Assembly (NCBI RefSeq): GCF_013409255.1
Contig: NZ_JACCAS010000002.1
Span: 806,001 to 870,000 of the forward strand
Reading direction: 5' to 3'
Origin: Paraburkholderia bryophila
GTDB taxonomy: Bacteria; Pseudomonadota; Gammaproteobacteria; Burkholderiales; Burkholderiaceae
DNA: 64,000 nt
Part shown: in pieces, positions 7,956 through 17,285 of the stretch
Layout: each line of letters begins with the position of its first letter
Position numbering within the stretch: position 1 is the stretch's first letter
Position numbers and translations under genes: made by a program
The notes under the pieces: model-generated
The model's input: the letters and a program-made list of their open reading frames with translations, nothing else
Database searches by the model: none
What the model was told of the DNA's origin: nothing

Positions 7956-9527
7956 ATGGCGGACACCCGCAACGTTCTCTTTATCATGTGCGACCAGCTA
8001 CGCCGCGATCATCTGGGCTGCTACGGACACCCTTACCTGCGAACCCGGCATATCGACGCACTCGCTTCACGCGGCGTGCGCTTCGACAATGCCTTCGTCA
8101 GTTCCGGTGTTTGCGGTCCGTCGCGCATGTCGTATTACACCGGCCGCACGATGAGCAGTCACGGCGCCAACTGGAACCGCGTGCCGCTCTCGATCGGCGA
8201 AATGACGCTCGGCGAGTACTTGCGGCTCAACGGCCGCTCGCTCGCGCTGGCCGGCAAAACCCACGTCATGGCCGACGCCCACGGCATGGAACGGCTCGAT
8301 ATCGCCCGGCAAAGTCCGCTCGGCCGCCGCCTGTCGACAGGATCGTTCGACGAACTCGACCGTTACGACGGTCACCACGAGCCCGGCAAGGAAAGCGGCT
8401 ATCCGGCCTTTCTGCGCGAACACGGTTACGTGAGCGACAAACCGTGGAGCGATTTCGCCATCAGCGTGGAAGACGATCGCGGCGCGGTCCACTCCGGCTG
8501 GAAAATGCGCAACGTTCGCTGGCCCGCGCGCGTGTCCGAACCTCATTCCGAAACCGCGTACATGACCAATCAGGCGATCCGCTATATCGAGCAACAAGGC
8601 GACGAGCCGTGGGCCTTGCATTTGTCGTACGTAAAACCGCATTGGCCGTATGTTGCGCCGCGCCCGTATCACAACCTCTATTCGCTCGACCAATGTCTGC
8701 CGCTCGAACGCCAGGCCGCCGAACTCGACAACGCGCATCCGGTCGTCGCCGCGTATCGTACCCAGGAAGAGTGCGTCAATTTCGCGCGAGAAGAAGTCTC
8801 GAACACGGTACGACCGGTGTACCAGGGTTTGATCCAGCAGATCGACGATCATCTCGGCCAATTGTGGGAAACCCTCCAACGCCTCGGCCGCTGGGAAGAC
8901 ACGTTGATCGTATTCACCGCCGACCACGGCGATTTTCTCGGCGACCATTGGCTCGGCGAAAAAGAACTGTTCTACGACACCGTGCAGCGCGTGCCGATGA
9001 TCGTCTACGATCCGTCGACCCAAGCCGACGCAACACGTGGTAGCGTCGAAACGCGCTTTATGTCCGGTATCGACGTGGTGCCGACGGTACTCGACGCGCT
9101 TGGTCTGCCGGCTTATGAAGAGCGTATCGAAGGACGCTCAGTGTTACCGCTCACACGCAACGAAGCGGATGGCGCGCAGGGTTGGCGCGATTACGTGGTC
9201 GCCGAACTCGACTACAGTTTCCGTGGCGCGCGGCTCGCGCTCGGACGTCAACCGGACGAATGCCGCGGCTGGATGGTGCGCGACTCGCGTTGGAAGTACA
9301 TTCACTGGCTGGGCTACCGGCCGCAACTGTTCGATCTGGCGAACGATCCGCACGAATACGCCGACCTCGGCGCCGACGCCAGTCATGCCGCGATTCGCGA
9401 GCGGATGCACGCAAAACTCGCGGACTGGTACGGCTCGCTGAAACAGCGCGTCACGATCGACAATCCGACCGTGGAAAGCAAGACCAACACGCACAAGGAT
9501 TGGGGCGTTTTTTTCGGCGAATGGTAA
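7956..9527 (+). CDS. Formylglycine-dependent sulfatase / phosphonate monoester hydrolase-like
   Basis: Hydrolase of the alkaline-phosphatase superfamily that should cleave sulfate or phosphonate monoesters. The 523-residue protein has CGPSR at residues 53-57, the C-x-P-x-R signature in which the Cys is oxidised to formylglycine. Metal ligands are visible: D13-Q14 in MCDQ, and D323-H324 in FTADHGDFLGDH. K101 (AGKTH) and H229 (KPHWP) sit at the usual substrate-binding positions. There is no signal peptide, so it is likely cytoplasmic, as for the PMH group, and the spacing resembles PMH more than secreted arylsulfatases. I start at the ATG at 7956 because the upstream extension looks non-coding. 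An MFS importer follows on the same strand. Confidence 0.85.
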   Translation: MADTRNVLFIMCDQLRRDHLGCYGHPYLRTRHIDALASRGVRFDNAFVSSGVCGPSRMSYYTGRTMSSHGANWNRVPLSIGEMTLGEYLRLNGRSLALAGKTHVMADAHGMERLDIARQSPLGRRLSTGSFDELDRYDGHHEPGKESGYPAFLREHGYVSDKPWSDFAISVEDDRGAVHSGWKMRNVRWPARVSEPHSETAYMTNQAIRYIEQQGDEPWALHLSYVKPHWPYVAPRPYHNLYSLDQCLPLERQAAELDNAHPVVAAYRTQEECVNFAREEVSNTVRPVYQGLIQQIDDHLGQLWETLQRLGRWEDTLIVFTADHGDFLGDHWLGEKELFYDTVQRVPMIVYDPSTQADATRGSVETRFMSGIDVVPTVLDALGLPAYEERIEGRSVLPLTRNEADGAQGWRDYVVAELDYSFRGARLALGRQPDECRGWMVRDSRWKYIHWLGYRPQLFDLANDPHEYADLGADASHAAIRERMHAKLADWYGSLKQRVTIDNPTVESKTNTHKDWGVFFGEW

Positions 9528-9627
9528 AGAGCAATGCGACGTAGGCGGCAATAACAACGAATCCAGTCCGTCAATAAGATCACACCACAGGCGTGCCGGC
9601 CGATCCGGCCGGCACGTCAGGAGACAC

Positions 9628-10965
9628 ATGATGCAGCGTTCGTCAGACCTCGCGCCCGAAGACGCGATCTATCGCAAGATCGCGCGGCGCATCGTTCCGT
9701 TTCTGTTCATGTGCTACGTGGTCAATTTCATCGACCGCGTCAACATCGGCTTCGCGAAGCTGCAGTTCCTGCAAGACCTCAAACTCGACGACGCTGTATT
9801 CGGACTCGCGGCGGGCATGTTCTTCGTCGGCTATCTGGTGTTCGAGATACCGAGCAATCTACTGCTGGAGAAGGTCGGCGTACGCAAGACGCTGTTGCGC
9901 ATCATGGTGCTGTGGGGCAGCCTGACGGTACTGCTGATGTTCGTGAAGAGCGCGAACATGCTGTATCTGCTGCGCTTTCTGCTGGGCGCCGCCGAAGCCG
10001 GCTTCTTTCCCGGCATCATTCTGTACCTCACCTACTGGTTTCCCGACCGGCACCGCGGACGTATTACGAGTCTATTCATCATGGCAGTGCCGCTCGCTGG
10101 GATTATCGGCGGCCCGCTGTCGGGCTGGATCATGGTGCATTTCCACGACACGCTCGGCTTGCGCGGCTGGCAGTGGCTGTTCCTGATTGAAGGCGTACCG
10201 GCTATCGCGCTCGGCATCATGGCTCTGCTCTATCTGGACGATCGTCCCGCGAACGCTAACTGGCTGAGCGATGCCGAAAAGGCCCAGGTGAGCGCCGCGC
10301 TGGAAGCGGACCGCAAGCAACGTGGCGTACATCACGCGCCGCCGGCACGGCTCGCGGATGTACTGCGCAATCCACGCATCTATCTGCTGTCGGCGATTTA
10401 TTTCTGCGTGTTCATGGGACTCAATGCGATCGGCTTCTGGATTCCGACGCTGCTAAGGCACGTCGGCGTGCAGCAACTCGATCATATCGGCTGGCTGAGC
10501 GGTGGCATTTCGGTGTGTACGGCAATCGGCATTGTCGCGATCGGCCATAGTTCGGATCGTCGCGCGGAACGGCGCTGGCATGTCGCGGGTTGCGGCTTCG
10601 CGGTAGCCGCCAGTTTTCTGTTGCTGCCGCTCGCCGCGCATAGCGTGCCGTTCACGGTCGCGTTGCTGGTGGTCGCGTCGATCTGCATCTATGCGACGCT
10701 CAGCATCTTCTGGACGATCCCGACCGCGTATCTCGATGGCGGGGCCGCGGCAGCCGGCATTGCGACGATTACCGCGATCGGTGCGATTGGCGGCGCCGTG
10801 AGTCCTTCGCTGATCGGTATGCTGAAGACGCAAACCGGCAGCGTTTATGCCGGTTTCGCGGTAGTCGCCGTGCTGCTGATTGCGGGCATGATTGCGTTGC
10901 TGTGGGCCGTGCCCGCGCCGCAATCAAAAACGCTTGGCGCGGTGCGGGCTGCTGTTTCGAAGTAA
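9628..10965 (+). CDS. MFS transporter, anion:cation symporter (ACS) type
   Basis: Inner-membrane importer of 445 residues with about 12 membrane segments. The N-terminal YVVNFIDRVNIGFAK and the loop-2/3 EKVGVRKTLLR pattern, with YWFPDRHRGR in the middle, are typical of the ACS family that imports organic anions such as phthalate, tartrate or glucarate. A clear AGGAG (9617-9621) precedes tandem ATG codons. It lies 100 bases behind the sulfatase, so it probably brings in that enzyme's substrate. Actual substrate unknown. Confidence 0.87.
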   Translation: MMQRSSDLAPEDAIYRKIARRIVPFLFMCYVVNFIDRVNIGFAKLQFLQDLKLDDAVFGLAAGMFFVGYLVFEIPSNLLLEKVGVRKTLLRIMVLWGSLTVLLMFVKSANMLYLLRFLLGAAEAGFFPGIILYLTYWFPDRHRGRITSLFIMAVPLAGIIGGPLSGWIMVHFHDTLGLRGWQWLFLIEGVPAIALGIMALLYLDDRPANANWLSDAEKAQVSAALEADRKQRGVHHAPPARLADVLRNPRIYLLSAIYFCVFMGLNAIGFWIPTLLRHVGVQQLDHIGWLSGGISVCTAIGIVAIGHSSDRRAERRWHVAGCGFAVAASFLLLPLAAHSVPFTVALLVVASICIYATLSIFWTIPTAYLDGGAAAAGIATITAIGAIGGAVSPSLIGMLKTQTGSVYAGFAVVAVLLIAGMIALLWAVPAPQSKTLGAVRAAVSK

Positions 10966-11000
10966 CTTTCGACATAACGACAGCGGGCGGCCGCCGTGCG

Positions 11001-11858
11001 TCAGCCCAGAGTGTGCACCGTATAGCTGCCGGCCGGCGCTTCTTCGCGCGCGTTGAAATCCGCAAGCACGGTTTCGCGTTCGCGGACGTCGGCGAGCACC
11101 GCCGGGTCGAGTAGCGCGGTAATCACGTCGTCGCGATCGCGGCTCGCCTCCGCCACGACGTCACCGTATGGGCTCCAGATTGCGCTCGCGCCACACGTCG
11201 ACCAGCCACCGGTGGTGCCGACGTGATTCGACAGCAGCACGTACATCGTATTGTCGAAAGCACGCGCCGGGAACCAGATGCGCGACTGGTGGTAGCCGCT
11301 CTTCAGGCTGAATAGCGCGCTCACCAGATAAGCGTGCGCACCGTTGACCGCCGCGAGTCTCGCGTGCTCCGGAAAACCCGAGTCGTAGCACACGCCGAGT
11401 GCGAGCCGCCAGCCGTCGAGTTCCAGCATGCAGCCTTGTGTGCCAGGCTGATAAATGCTCGTCTCGCTGCTATACAGGTACTGCTTGTGATACGGCTCGA
11501 TCTGCTCGCCGGACCGGTTGAATACTAGCGATGAAATGTGCAGGGCACCCGCATGGCGAGTCGCCGCGCCGACGATCACGGCGATCTCGCGCTGGCGGCA
11601 CACTTCGCGGATCGGATCGAGGCGCGCGTCGTGGGCTTCGAAAGCGTACTTCGCAGGGTCGCCGGCGATCAGGTCCGGTTCGTAGCCGCTCAGGAATTTC
11701 TCGGGAAAAACCACCAGTTTCGCGCCACGGTCGGCGGCGAGACCGGTCAGTTCGACCGTTCTGGCGATATTGGCGGCGATGTCGCCGGATACCGGTTGCG
11801 CTTGCGCGGCGGCAATCCGCAGGGACGTTTGCGGCAGCGATGCCTGATTACGATTCAA
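11001..11858 (-). CDS. Nitrilase-superfamily carbon-nitrogen hydrolase
   Basis: Amidase-type enzyme that splits a C-N bond, 285 residues. The Glu-Lys-Cys triad is visible: E53 (FPEKFLSG), K125 (YHKQYLYS) and C157 (GVCYDSGFPE). The second Glu of the superfamily is probably the E in FPEHAR. It is convergent with the MFS gene, whose stop is 35 bases away. The grouping sulfatase, importer, amidase suggests breakdown of an imported sulfated or phosphonylated amide, but this is inference. Substrate cannot be read from the sequence. Confidence 0.86.
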   Translation of the reverse strand: MNRNQASLPQTSLRIAAAQAQPVSGDIAANIARTVELTGLAADRGAKLVVFPEKFLSGYEPDLIAGDPAKYAFEAHDARLDPIREVCRQREIAVIVGAATRHAGALHISSLVFNRSGEQIEPYHKQYLYSSETSIYQPGTQGCMLELDGWRLALGVCYDSGFPEHARLAAVNGAHAYLVSALFSLKSGYHQSRIWFPARAFDNTMYVLLSNHVGTTGGWSTCGASAIWSPYGDVVAEASRDRDDVITALLDPAVLADVRERETVLADFNAREEAPAGSYTVHTLG

Positions 11859-12067
11859 CGCGAACTCCGTTTTGAATGGGCGGTAGGTTGCAGGTTGCCC
11901 GCCCGCTTTCTATGTTCTACATCTGGCGCGCGAAGCTCTGGCATTTAAACACGGCGATACGTCCGGTGTAATGATGATGAACTTGCGGCGCGTTCCCTGT
12001 GTCCACAGAGAACACGCACCGCGAGGCATTCATCACGCCGCGAATCCCATGCTAAAGAGCGCTTTCG

Positions 12068-14830
12068 ATGATCGAGCCGGTTGATCCCGACGAGCCTGAG
12101 GCTTCCGGGCCGGATGTGCTGCCCGAAAGGCGGCGCGCGCCCAGGGCTCGCCGGATTCCACGCAGCCGCGAGCAGCAAGCGCGGCTCGACGCGCGCGAAC
12201 CGGCTTTCGAACCGATTCCCTTTGCACTCGACGAGGCCGCCGCGCGCCGTCCATTCGCCGACAAACTCGATGCATGGTTCGAGGCGCGCCGCTGGCAGCC
12301 GTTCGAGTTTCAACGCGAGGTCTGGCGCGAGATTAGTCGCGGTGCGAGCGGGTTACTGCACGCGACTACGGGTGCCGGTAAAACCTGGGCGGTGTGGTTC
12401 GGTGCGCTTGCAACTTTCGCAGGTGCGCGTGCGGGTGCAAGCGCTGATTCAGGTGCTGGTTCAGGTGCTGGTTCCGATGCTGGTTTGGGCGCTACTTCGG
12501 GTATTACTTCCGGCGCGATTGAGTGCGCGGCTGGGTCCGCTGTCCGACCCTCTACCCAACGCAGCCCCCCACGCACGCAACCGGCCCCGCTCACCGTGCT
12601 TTGGATCACGCCGATGCGCGCGCTCGCCGCCGACACCGCCCGTGCCTTGCAGAGTTCGGCGCTCGAACTGGCCGTACCGTGGAGCGTCGGGCTGCGAACC
12701 GGCGACACGTCGTCGGCCGAGCGCGCGCGGCAGAACCGGCGCATGCCGTCGGCGCTGGTCACCACGCCCGAAAGCCTGTCGCTGATGCTCACGCGGCCCG
12801 ACGCGCGCGGCGTGCTCGCGCAGGTGCGTCTAGTGGTTGTCGATGAATGGCACGAGCTGCTCGGCAACAAACGCGGCACGCAGACGCAACTCGCACTCGC
12901 GCGTCTCGCGCATTGGCGGCCTGAATTGCAGGTGTGGGGGCTGTCGGCCACGCTCGGCAACCTGCCTTTCGCCGCCGATGTTCTGCTCGCGCCCGTCAAC
13001 ACGCCGCGCGTCGACGTGCACGGTGCGCTGCCCAAAGCGCTGATTGTCGACACGATCATTCCCGACACCATCGAACGGTTTCCGTGGGGCGGCCACGTCG
13101 GCATGCGCCAGGTTGGCGCGGTCGCCGATGCGATCGGCGACGCGCGGACATCGCTCGTTTTCACCAATACCCGCTCGCAATGCGAAGTCTGGTATCAGGC
13201 GTTGCTCGAAGCGCGGCCTGAATGGGCCGGCCTGATCGCATTGCATCACGGCTCGCTCGATCAGGAAGTGCGCGAATGGGTCGAACGCGGCCTGAAGAGC
13301 GGCTTGCTGAAGGTGGTTGTGTGTACATCGAGCCTCGATCTCGGGGTCGATTTCTTGCCGGTGGAGCGCGTGTTTCAGATCGGTTCGCCCAAAGGCGTCG
13401 CGCGGTTGATGCAGCGTGCGGGACGCTCGGGGCATGCGCCCGGCCGACCGTCGCGCGTGACGATCGTGCCGACGCATGCGCTCGAACTGATCGAAGCCGC
13501 CGCCGCCCGGGAGGCCGTCGCGAAGCGCCAGATAGAAGGCCGCGACACGCCCGACAAACCGTTCGATGTTCTCGTGCAGCATCTGGTGACCGTGGCGATC
13601 GGCGGCGGTTTCGACGCGCGCGAACTGATCGGCGAGATTCGCAGCACGTACGCGTACCGGCATTTGACGCAGGCCGAGTTCGACTGGGCGCTCGGCTTTG
13701 TGGAAGGCGGCGGCACCGCGTTGCGCGCCTATCCCGACTACCATCGCGTGATGCGCGACAGCGACGGCGTGTACCGCGTGCCGCGCGACGATCTGGTGCG
13801 CCGACATCGCAACAACATCGGGACGATCGTCGCGAACGGCACCTTGCATGTCGCTTATCTGTCGGGCGGGAGAATCGGCGCGATTGAAGAGTCGTTCATT
13901 TCGCGTCTGAAACCAGGCGACATCTTTACCTTCGGTGGACGCGCGCTCGAATTGATTCGCGTGCAGGACATGACCGCGTGGGTGCGTCGCGCGACCTCGT
14001 CACGCGGAGCGATGCCGCAATGGGCCGGCAGCCGCATGCCGTTATCGTCCGAACTCGCCGATGCAACGCTGACGATGCTGGCGCGTGCTGCCGCCGGCGT
14101 CTACGACGAACCCGAAATGCGCGCCGTGCGGCCGCTGCTCGACTTGCAGCAGAAATGGTCGGCGTTGCCCGAGCCGGGCGTGCTGGTGGTGGAGTTGCTG
14201 AAATCGCGCGAGGGACACCATTTCTTTTGCTATCCGTTCGCGGGGCGCACGGCGCATATCGGTCTCGGTGCGTTGTTGGCGTGGCGAGTCGCGCGTGAGC
14301 AGCCCGGTACTTTTTCGATTTCAATGAACGACTATGGTTTCGAGCTGTTGTCCGCGCAACCATTCGATTGGGCCGCGCAACTCGAAAGCGGATTGCTTTC
14401 TTCCAATGCGCTCGAGCATGACATTCTCGCGAGCCTGAATTCGTCGGAACTCTCGATGCGGCGTTTTCGCGAGATTGCACGCGTGTCGGGGCTGGTTTTT
14501 CAAGGACACCCTGGGCAGCAGAAAAGCGCGCGGCAGTTGCAGGCGTCGAGTGGTCTGTTCTATGAGATCTTCCGCAATCACGATAGCGATAATCTGCTGC
14601 TCGATCAGGCCGATGCCGAAGTACTGCTGCAGGAGCTCGACGCCCAGCGCATTCGCGTTGCGCTCGAACGGATGAATGCCAGCCGCGTGGTGGTGATGCG
14701 GCCTAAAAAACCGACTCCGTTCGCGTTTCCGTTGATCGTCGGACGCTTGCGTGAGAAGGTCAGTACGGAGAAGCTCGCGGATCGTGTGGAGCGGATGTTG
14801 GCGGAGCTTGAGAAGGCGGCTCGTGTATGA
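12068..14830 (+). CDS. Ligase-associated DEXH-box DNA helicase (Lhr-like)
   Basis: Superfamily 2 helicase of the DNA damage response set that usually includes an ATP-dependent ligase, an exonuclease and PdeM. The 920-residue protein has the Walker [10 protein letters not shown] (99-107), motif Ia [10 protein letters not shown], the box DEWH (259-262), motif III SATLGN, and motifs V-VI with [36 protein letters not shown]. Residues ~118-174, between motif I and Ia, form an unusual Ala/Gly/Ser/Pro-rich insert built from near-repeats of one 12-base unit. The first 50 residues are charged and probably disordered. The stop overlaps the ATG of the next gene. No ligase or exonuclease lies upstream. 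Confidence 0.92.
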   Translation: MIEPVDPDEPEASGPDVLPERRRAPRARRIPRSREQQARLDAREPAFEPIPFALDEAAARRPFADKLDAWFEARRWQPFEFQREVWREISRGASGLLHATTGAGKTWAVWFGALATFAGARAGASADSGAGSGAGSDAGLGATSGITSGAIECAAGSAVRPSTQRSPPRTQPAPLTVLWITPMRALAADTARALQSSALELAVPWSVGLRTGDTSSAERARQNRRMPSALVTTPESLSLMLTRPDARGVLAQVRLVVVDEWHELLGNKRGTQTQLALARLAHWRPELQVWGLSATLGNLPFAADVLLAPVNTPRVDVHGALPKALIVDTIIPDTIERFPWGGHVGMRQVGAVADAIGDARTSLVFTNTRSQCEVWYQALLEARPEWAGLIALHHGSLDQEVREWVERGLKSGLLKVVVCTSSLDLGVDFLPVERVFQIGSPKGVARLMQRAGRSGHAPGRPSRVTIVPTHALELIEAAAAREAVAKRQIEGRDTPDKPFDVLVQHLVTVAIGGGFDARELIGEIRSTYAYRHLTQAEFDWALGFVEGGGTALRAYPDYHRVMRDSDGVYRVPRDDLVRRHRNNIGTIVANGTLHVAYLSGGRIGAIEESFISRLKPGDIFTFGGRALELIRVQDMTAWVRRATSSRGAMPQWAGSRMPLSSELADATLTMLARAAAGVYDEPEMRAVRPLLDLQQKWSALPEPGVLVVELLKSREGHHFFCYPFAGRTAHIGLGALLAWRVAREQPGTFSISMNDYGFELLSAQPFDWAAQLESGLLSSNALEHDILASLNSSELSMRRFREIARVSGLVFQGHPGQQKSARQLQASSGLFYEIFRNHDSDNLLLDQADAEVLLQELDAQRIRVALERMNASRVVVMRPKKPTPFAFPLIVGRLREKVSTEKLADRVERMLAELEKAARV

Positions 14831-15483
14831 AGACTGCGTCGTTGAGGATGGAGATTGCCGGACAGGCTCTTGTGTTGTCGAGCTTACGTGCGATTTTTGA
14901 TCCCGCGTTGCGGTGTTTGTTCGTCGCCGATGCGCATTTCGGCAAGGACGCAGTGTTTCGCGCGCGCGGCATTCCCGTGCCAGTTGGCTCGACTGCGGAC
15001 AATCTGCGGCGGCTCGATCTTTTGATCAGCGAGTTCGAGCCGGCGATGCTCGTGTTTCTTGGCGATCTGCTGCACGCGCGCGAGGCGCACTCCGCTGAGA
15101 CGCTGGACGCGTTGCAGGGCTGGCGTGCGCGGCATGCTGGGCTGCGGGTCGTACTGGTTGAAGGGAATCATGATCGGCATGCCGGCGCGTTGCCGGATTC
15201 GATGGATGTTCAAAGTGTGCAGGAGCCGTGGCGGATTGGGCCTTGGGCGGCATGTCATTTCCCGCAGACGGTGGACGGCGCGTATGTGCTCGCGGGACAT
15301 GTGCATCCGGTTTATCGGGTGACGACGCGGGTCGATTCGGTGCGAGTGCCGTGTTTTCGATTTGGGGCGGTGTGTGCGGTGCTGCCGGCGTTTGGGAGTT
15401 TTACCGGTGGGGCGCGGGCGCATGAACCGGTGGAGGGGGAGAAGGTTTTTCTGGTGGTGGAGGAAAGGGTGATTGCTGTGTAG
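14827..15483 (+). CDS. pdeM: Ligase-associated DNA damage response endonuclease PdeM
   Basis: Metallophosphatase-fold nuclease/phosphodiesterase, 218 residues. The two-metal site is visible: D35-H37 (ADAHFGK), D80 ([11 protein letters not shown]), N114-H115-D116 (GNHDRH), and H158/H160 (AGHVHPVYR). The ATG overlaps the helicase stop (ATGA), so the pair is translationally coupled. A terminator follows at 15518. In other genomes this protein occurs with the helicase above plus ligase and exonuclease in one operon. Confidence 0.9.
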   Translation: MKTASLRMEIAGQALVLSSLRAIFDPALRCLFVADAHFGKDAVFRARGIPVPVGSTADNLRRLDLLISEFEPAMLVFLGDLLHAREAHSAETLDALQGWRARHAGLRVVLVEGNHDRHAGALPDSMDVQSVQEPWRIGPWAACHFPQTVDGAYVLAGHVHPVYRVTTRVDSVRVPCFRFGAVCAVLPAFGSFTGGARAHEPVEGEKVFLVVEERVIAV

Positions 15484-15517
15484 TGGGCGGGTGAAGAGTG
15501 TGGGGTTTTGGTCGGAG

Positions 15518-15548
15518 AAGAGCGGACGGTGAGTTGTCCGCTCTTTTT
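15518..15548 (+). terminator. Terminator after pdeM
   Basis: A 10-bp stem (15518-15527 with 15536-15545) and an 8-base loop, ending in a run of seven T. It closes the helicase-pdeM operon. Confidence 0.85.
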
Positions 15549-15563
15549 TTGCCTCCGGGGAGG

Positions 15564-15650
15564 TGGCTGGGTTTCGGCGTGGCCGCCGTCTCCGTGGCCG
15601 CCGTCTCCGGCCAGAATCTGATCGTCGACGGCGGCCTCGTGAAGGGCTAG
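15564..15650 (+). pseudogene. C-terminal remnant of a short-chain dehydrogenase
   Basis: The frame ending TAG at 15648-15650 encodes SGQNLIVDGGLVKG, the usual last residues of many SDR oxidoreductases. No other part of an SDR precedes it. Just before this tail a 15-bp unit is duplicated in tandem (15579-15593 and 15594-15608). The fragment lies between the pdeM terminator and the SYLF lipoprotein gene, a relic of a deleted gene. Confidence 0.6.
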
Positions 15651-15874
15651 ACAAACGCCGCGCGCCACGGAACGCGAGAGCACGAGAACACGGCGCGCCC
15701 TTCCAGCCGCTCAACACGCAAACCCCATTCATGCGCCGAGGTCAGGCACGCGAAATGCTGGTTAAGAGGCGACGTAGGCTATTGTTAACGTCACGGCACG
15801 ACCGCTCTCTCGCAGAGCGGCAACAACGACAGCACATAAGCAAACACAATTTCAATAACGCAAAGGAAACCATC

Positions 15875-16465
15875 ATGCGCAGACGACAATTCATCCTCAC
15901 CGGCAGCGCCGCTCTCGCCACCGCCGGCCTCAGCCTCGCCGGCTGTACGACGACGTCGCCGTCCTCGAGCGCATCGCCGTCGGCAAACGCGGGCAAGCGC
16001 GACACGATCAACGCAGGCGTCGACTCGACGATGTCCCGACTCTTTGCCAACGTCGCCGGTTCGCGTGAACTGGTGGGCAAAGCACGTGGCGTGCTGGTAT
16101 TCCCGTCGGTGATCTCAGCGGGCTTCTGGGTCGGCGGCCAGTATGGCGAAGGCGCACTGCGCGTGGGCGGCCGCACGTCGGGCTACTACAGCACCGTCGC
16201 GGGTTCGTTCGGTTTGCAGATCGGCGCGCAATCCAAAGCGCTCGTGTTTCTGTTCATGACGCAAGACGCGCTCGACAAATTCCTCGGCAGCCAGGGTTGG
16301 GCAGCCGGTGCGGACGCAACCGTTGCCGTGCTGAAAGTCGGCGCGAACGGTGCGGTCGATACGTCGACGGCCACGAGCCCTGTCGAAGCTTTCGTATTGA
16401 CGAACGGTGGTCTGATGGCGGGCGTCTCGCTGGAAGGCACCAAAGTTTCGCGCCTGATGATCTGA
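15875..16465 (+). CDS. SYLF/YSC84-domain lipoprotein with Tat-like signal
   Basis: A 196-residue lipoprotein. The signal begins MRRRQFIL, a twin-arginine-like motif, and ends in a lipobox LAGC with Cys24 as the lipidated residue. A Ser/Ala-rich linker follows, then a SYLF (YSC84) domain with GKARGVLVFPSVISAGFWVGG and a glycine-rich strand-forming end. SYLF domains bind lipid in eukaryotes; in bacteria the role is unclear. AAGGAAAC lies just before the ATG at 15875, which I prefer over upstream starts because the signal peptide begins there. Confidence 0.86.
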   Translation: MRRRQFILTGSAALATAGLSLAGCTTTSPSSSASPSANAGKRDTINAGVDSTMSRLFANVAGSRELVGKARGVLVFPSVISAGFWVGGQYGEGALRVGGRTSGYYSTVAGSFGLQIGAQSKALVFLFMTQDALDKFLGSQGWAAGADATVAVLKVGANGAVDTSTATSPVEAFVLTNGGLMAGVSLEGTKVSRLMI

Positions 16466-16797
16466 GGTTGAACGTCGTGCCACGCAATCGCAGGGCGGTT
16501 GCGTGGTGCCCTCCCCAACTCGCTCAGGCCGCGCGCTAAAATCGCACCAACCCCGCAGTAAGCCAGCGTTAACCCTTGCGCGCGGCGTCAGCTTGTTGCC
16601 CCATTCCCCGAGCACTCCGCTCACTAAACAGACAAATCCCCCGAGCCCTAGCGAAACGCATTTAACGTGCTTCGCGTTTTTCTTTGCGTATCGTCAAGCA
16701 ATAAGCGTTATGCAACGGTTCATCGAAGGTAAATTCTCCCGAAGCCTTTTCTTTTTTACTACATTAGACGTTCGGCCGCCGTCTTCTGGAGTCCACT
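16466..16797. other. Intergenic region with stem-loop and AT-rich promoter
   Basis: No gene is seen. Positions 16480-16487 pair with 16499-16506 (CCACGCAA/TTGCGTGG), a stem-loop 15 bases past the lipoprotein stop that may end its transcript, although no T-run follows. The AT-rich part around 16670-16790 probably holds the promoter of the receiver-domain gene. Confidence 0.4.
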
Positions 16798-17244
16798 GTG
16801 ACAAGACGCGTTTCGCTTGATGATGAATCCGAGTTCGCGATCTGGAGACGCCGGCACGCAGCGGACGTGAAAGTATCGCGCCGCGTGCTGATCGGACATC
16901 GCGACAAGGCGATCGGCGAGTCGCTGGTGCTACTGCTTTCGCTCAAGGGCTACGACGCAATCTACGTCGTCGATCTGCACAAACTGCAGTCCTTTCTGAC
17001 GTGGTGGCGACCGCACGCCATTCTGCTGGACACCCGGCTCGATTCGGTTTCGGATTACGGATTCACCCGCGCCTTGCGCGCCGAACCCGCGAATGCCGAC
17101 ATCCTTATGCTGGCCATGAGCAACATCTGGCCGCTCGATCCGATCGGGCCGCTGAAAGAAGCCGGTTTCGACGGCCACTGTCGGCGCCCCTGCTCGCTAT
17201 GGCGCGTGGCGGACATCCTCGAAGAATATTTCGTTCACGCCTGA
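16798..17244 (+). CDS. Stand-alone, partly degenerate response-regulator receiver
   Basis: A 148-residue protein, GTG start, with one receiver-like domain and no output domain. The phosphoacceptor position is kept (D78 in ILLDTRLDS), but the acidic pair at the end of strand 1 is weak (HRDKAIGE, D36) and the conserved Lys before Pro is replaced by Arg (CRRPCSLW, R130). Such proteins often act by protein contact rather than by normal phosphorylation. A chemoreceptor lies next to it on the opposite strand, convergent, so a link to chemotaxis is possible but not shown. Confidence 0.7.
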   Translation: MTRRVSLDDESEFAIWRRRHAADVKVSRRVLIGHRDKAIGESLVLLLSLKGYDAIYVVDLHKLQSFLTWWRPHAILLDTRLDSVSDYGFTRALRAEPANADILMLAMSNIWPLDPIGPLKEAGFDGHCRRPCSLWRVADILEEYFVHA

Positions 17245-17285
17245 CGCGCGTTCAACGCAAACGCGCCCCTAACACCCCACCCCAC

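Noticed and set aside
15563..15874. N-terminal extension of the SYLF lipoprotein
   Set aside because: The upstream part encodes Arg-rich shadow sequence and overlaps the SDR remnant; signal peptide and Shine-Dalgarno place the start at 15875.
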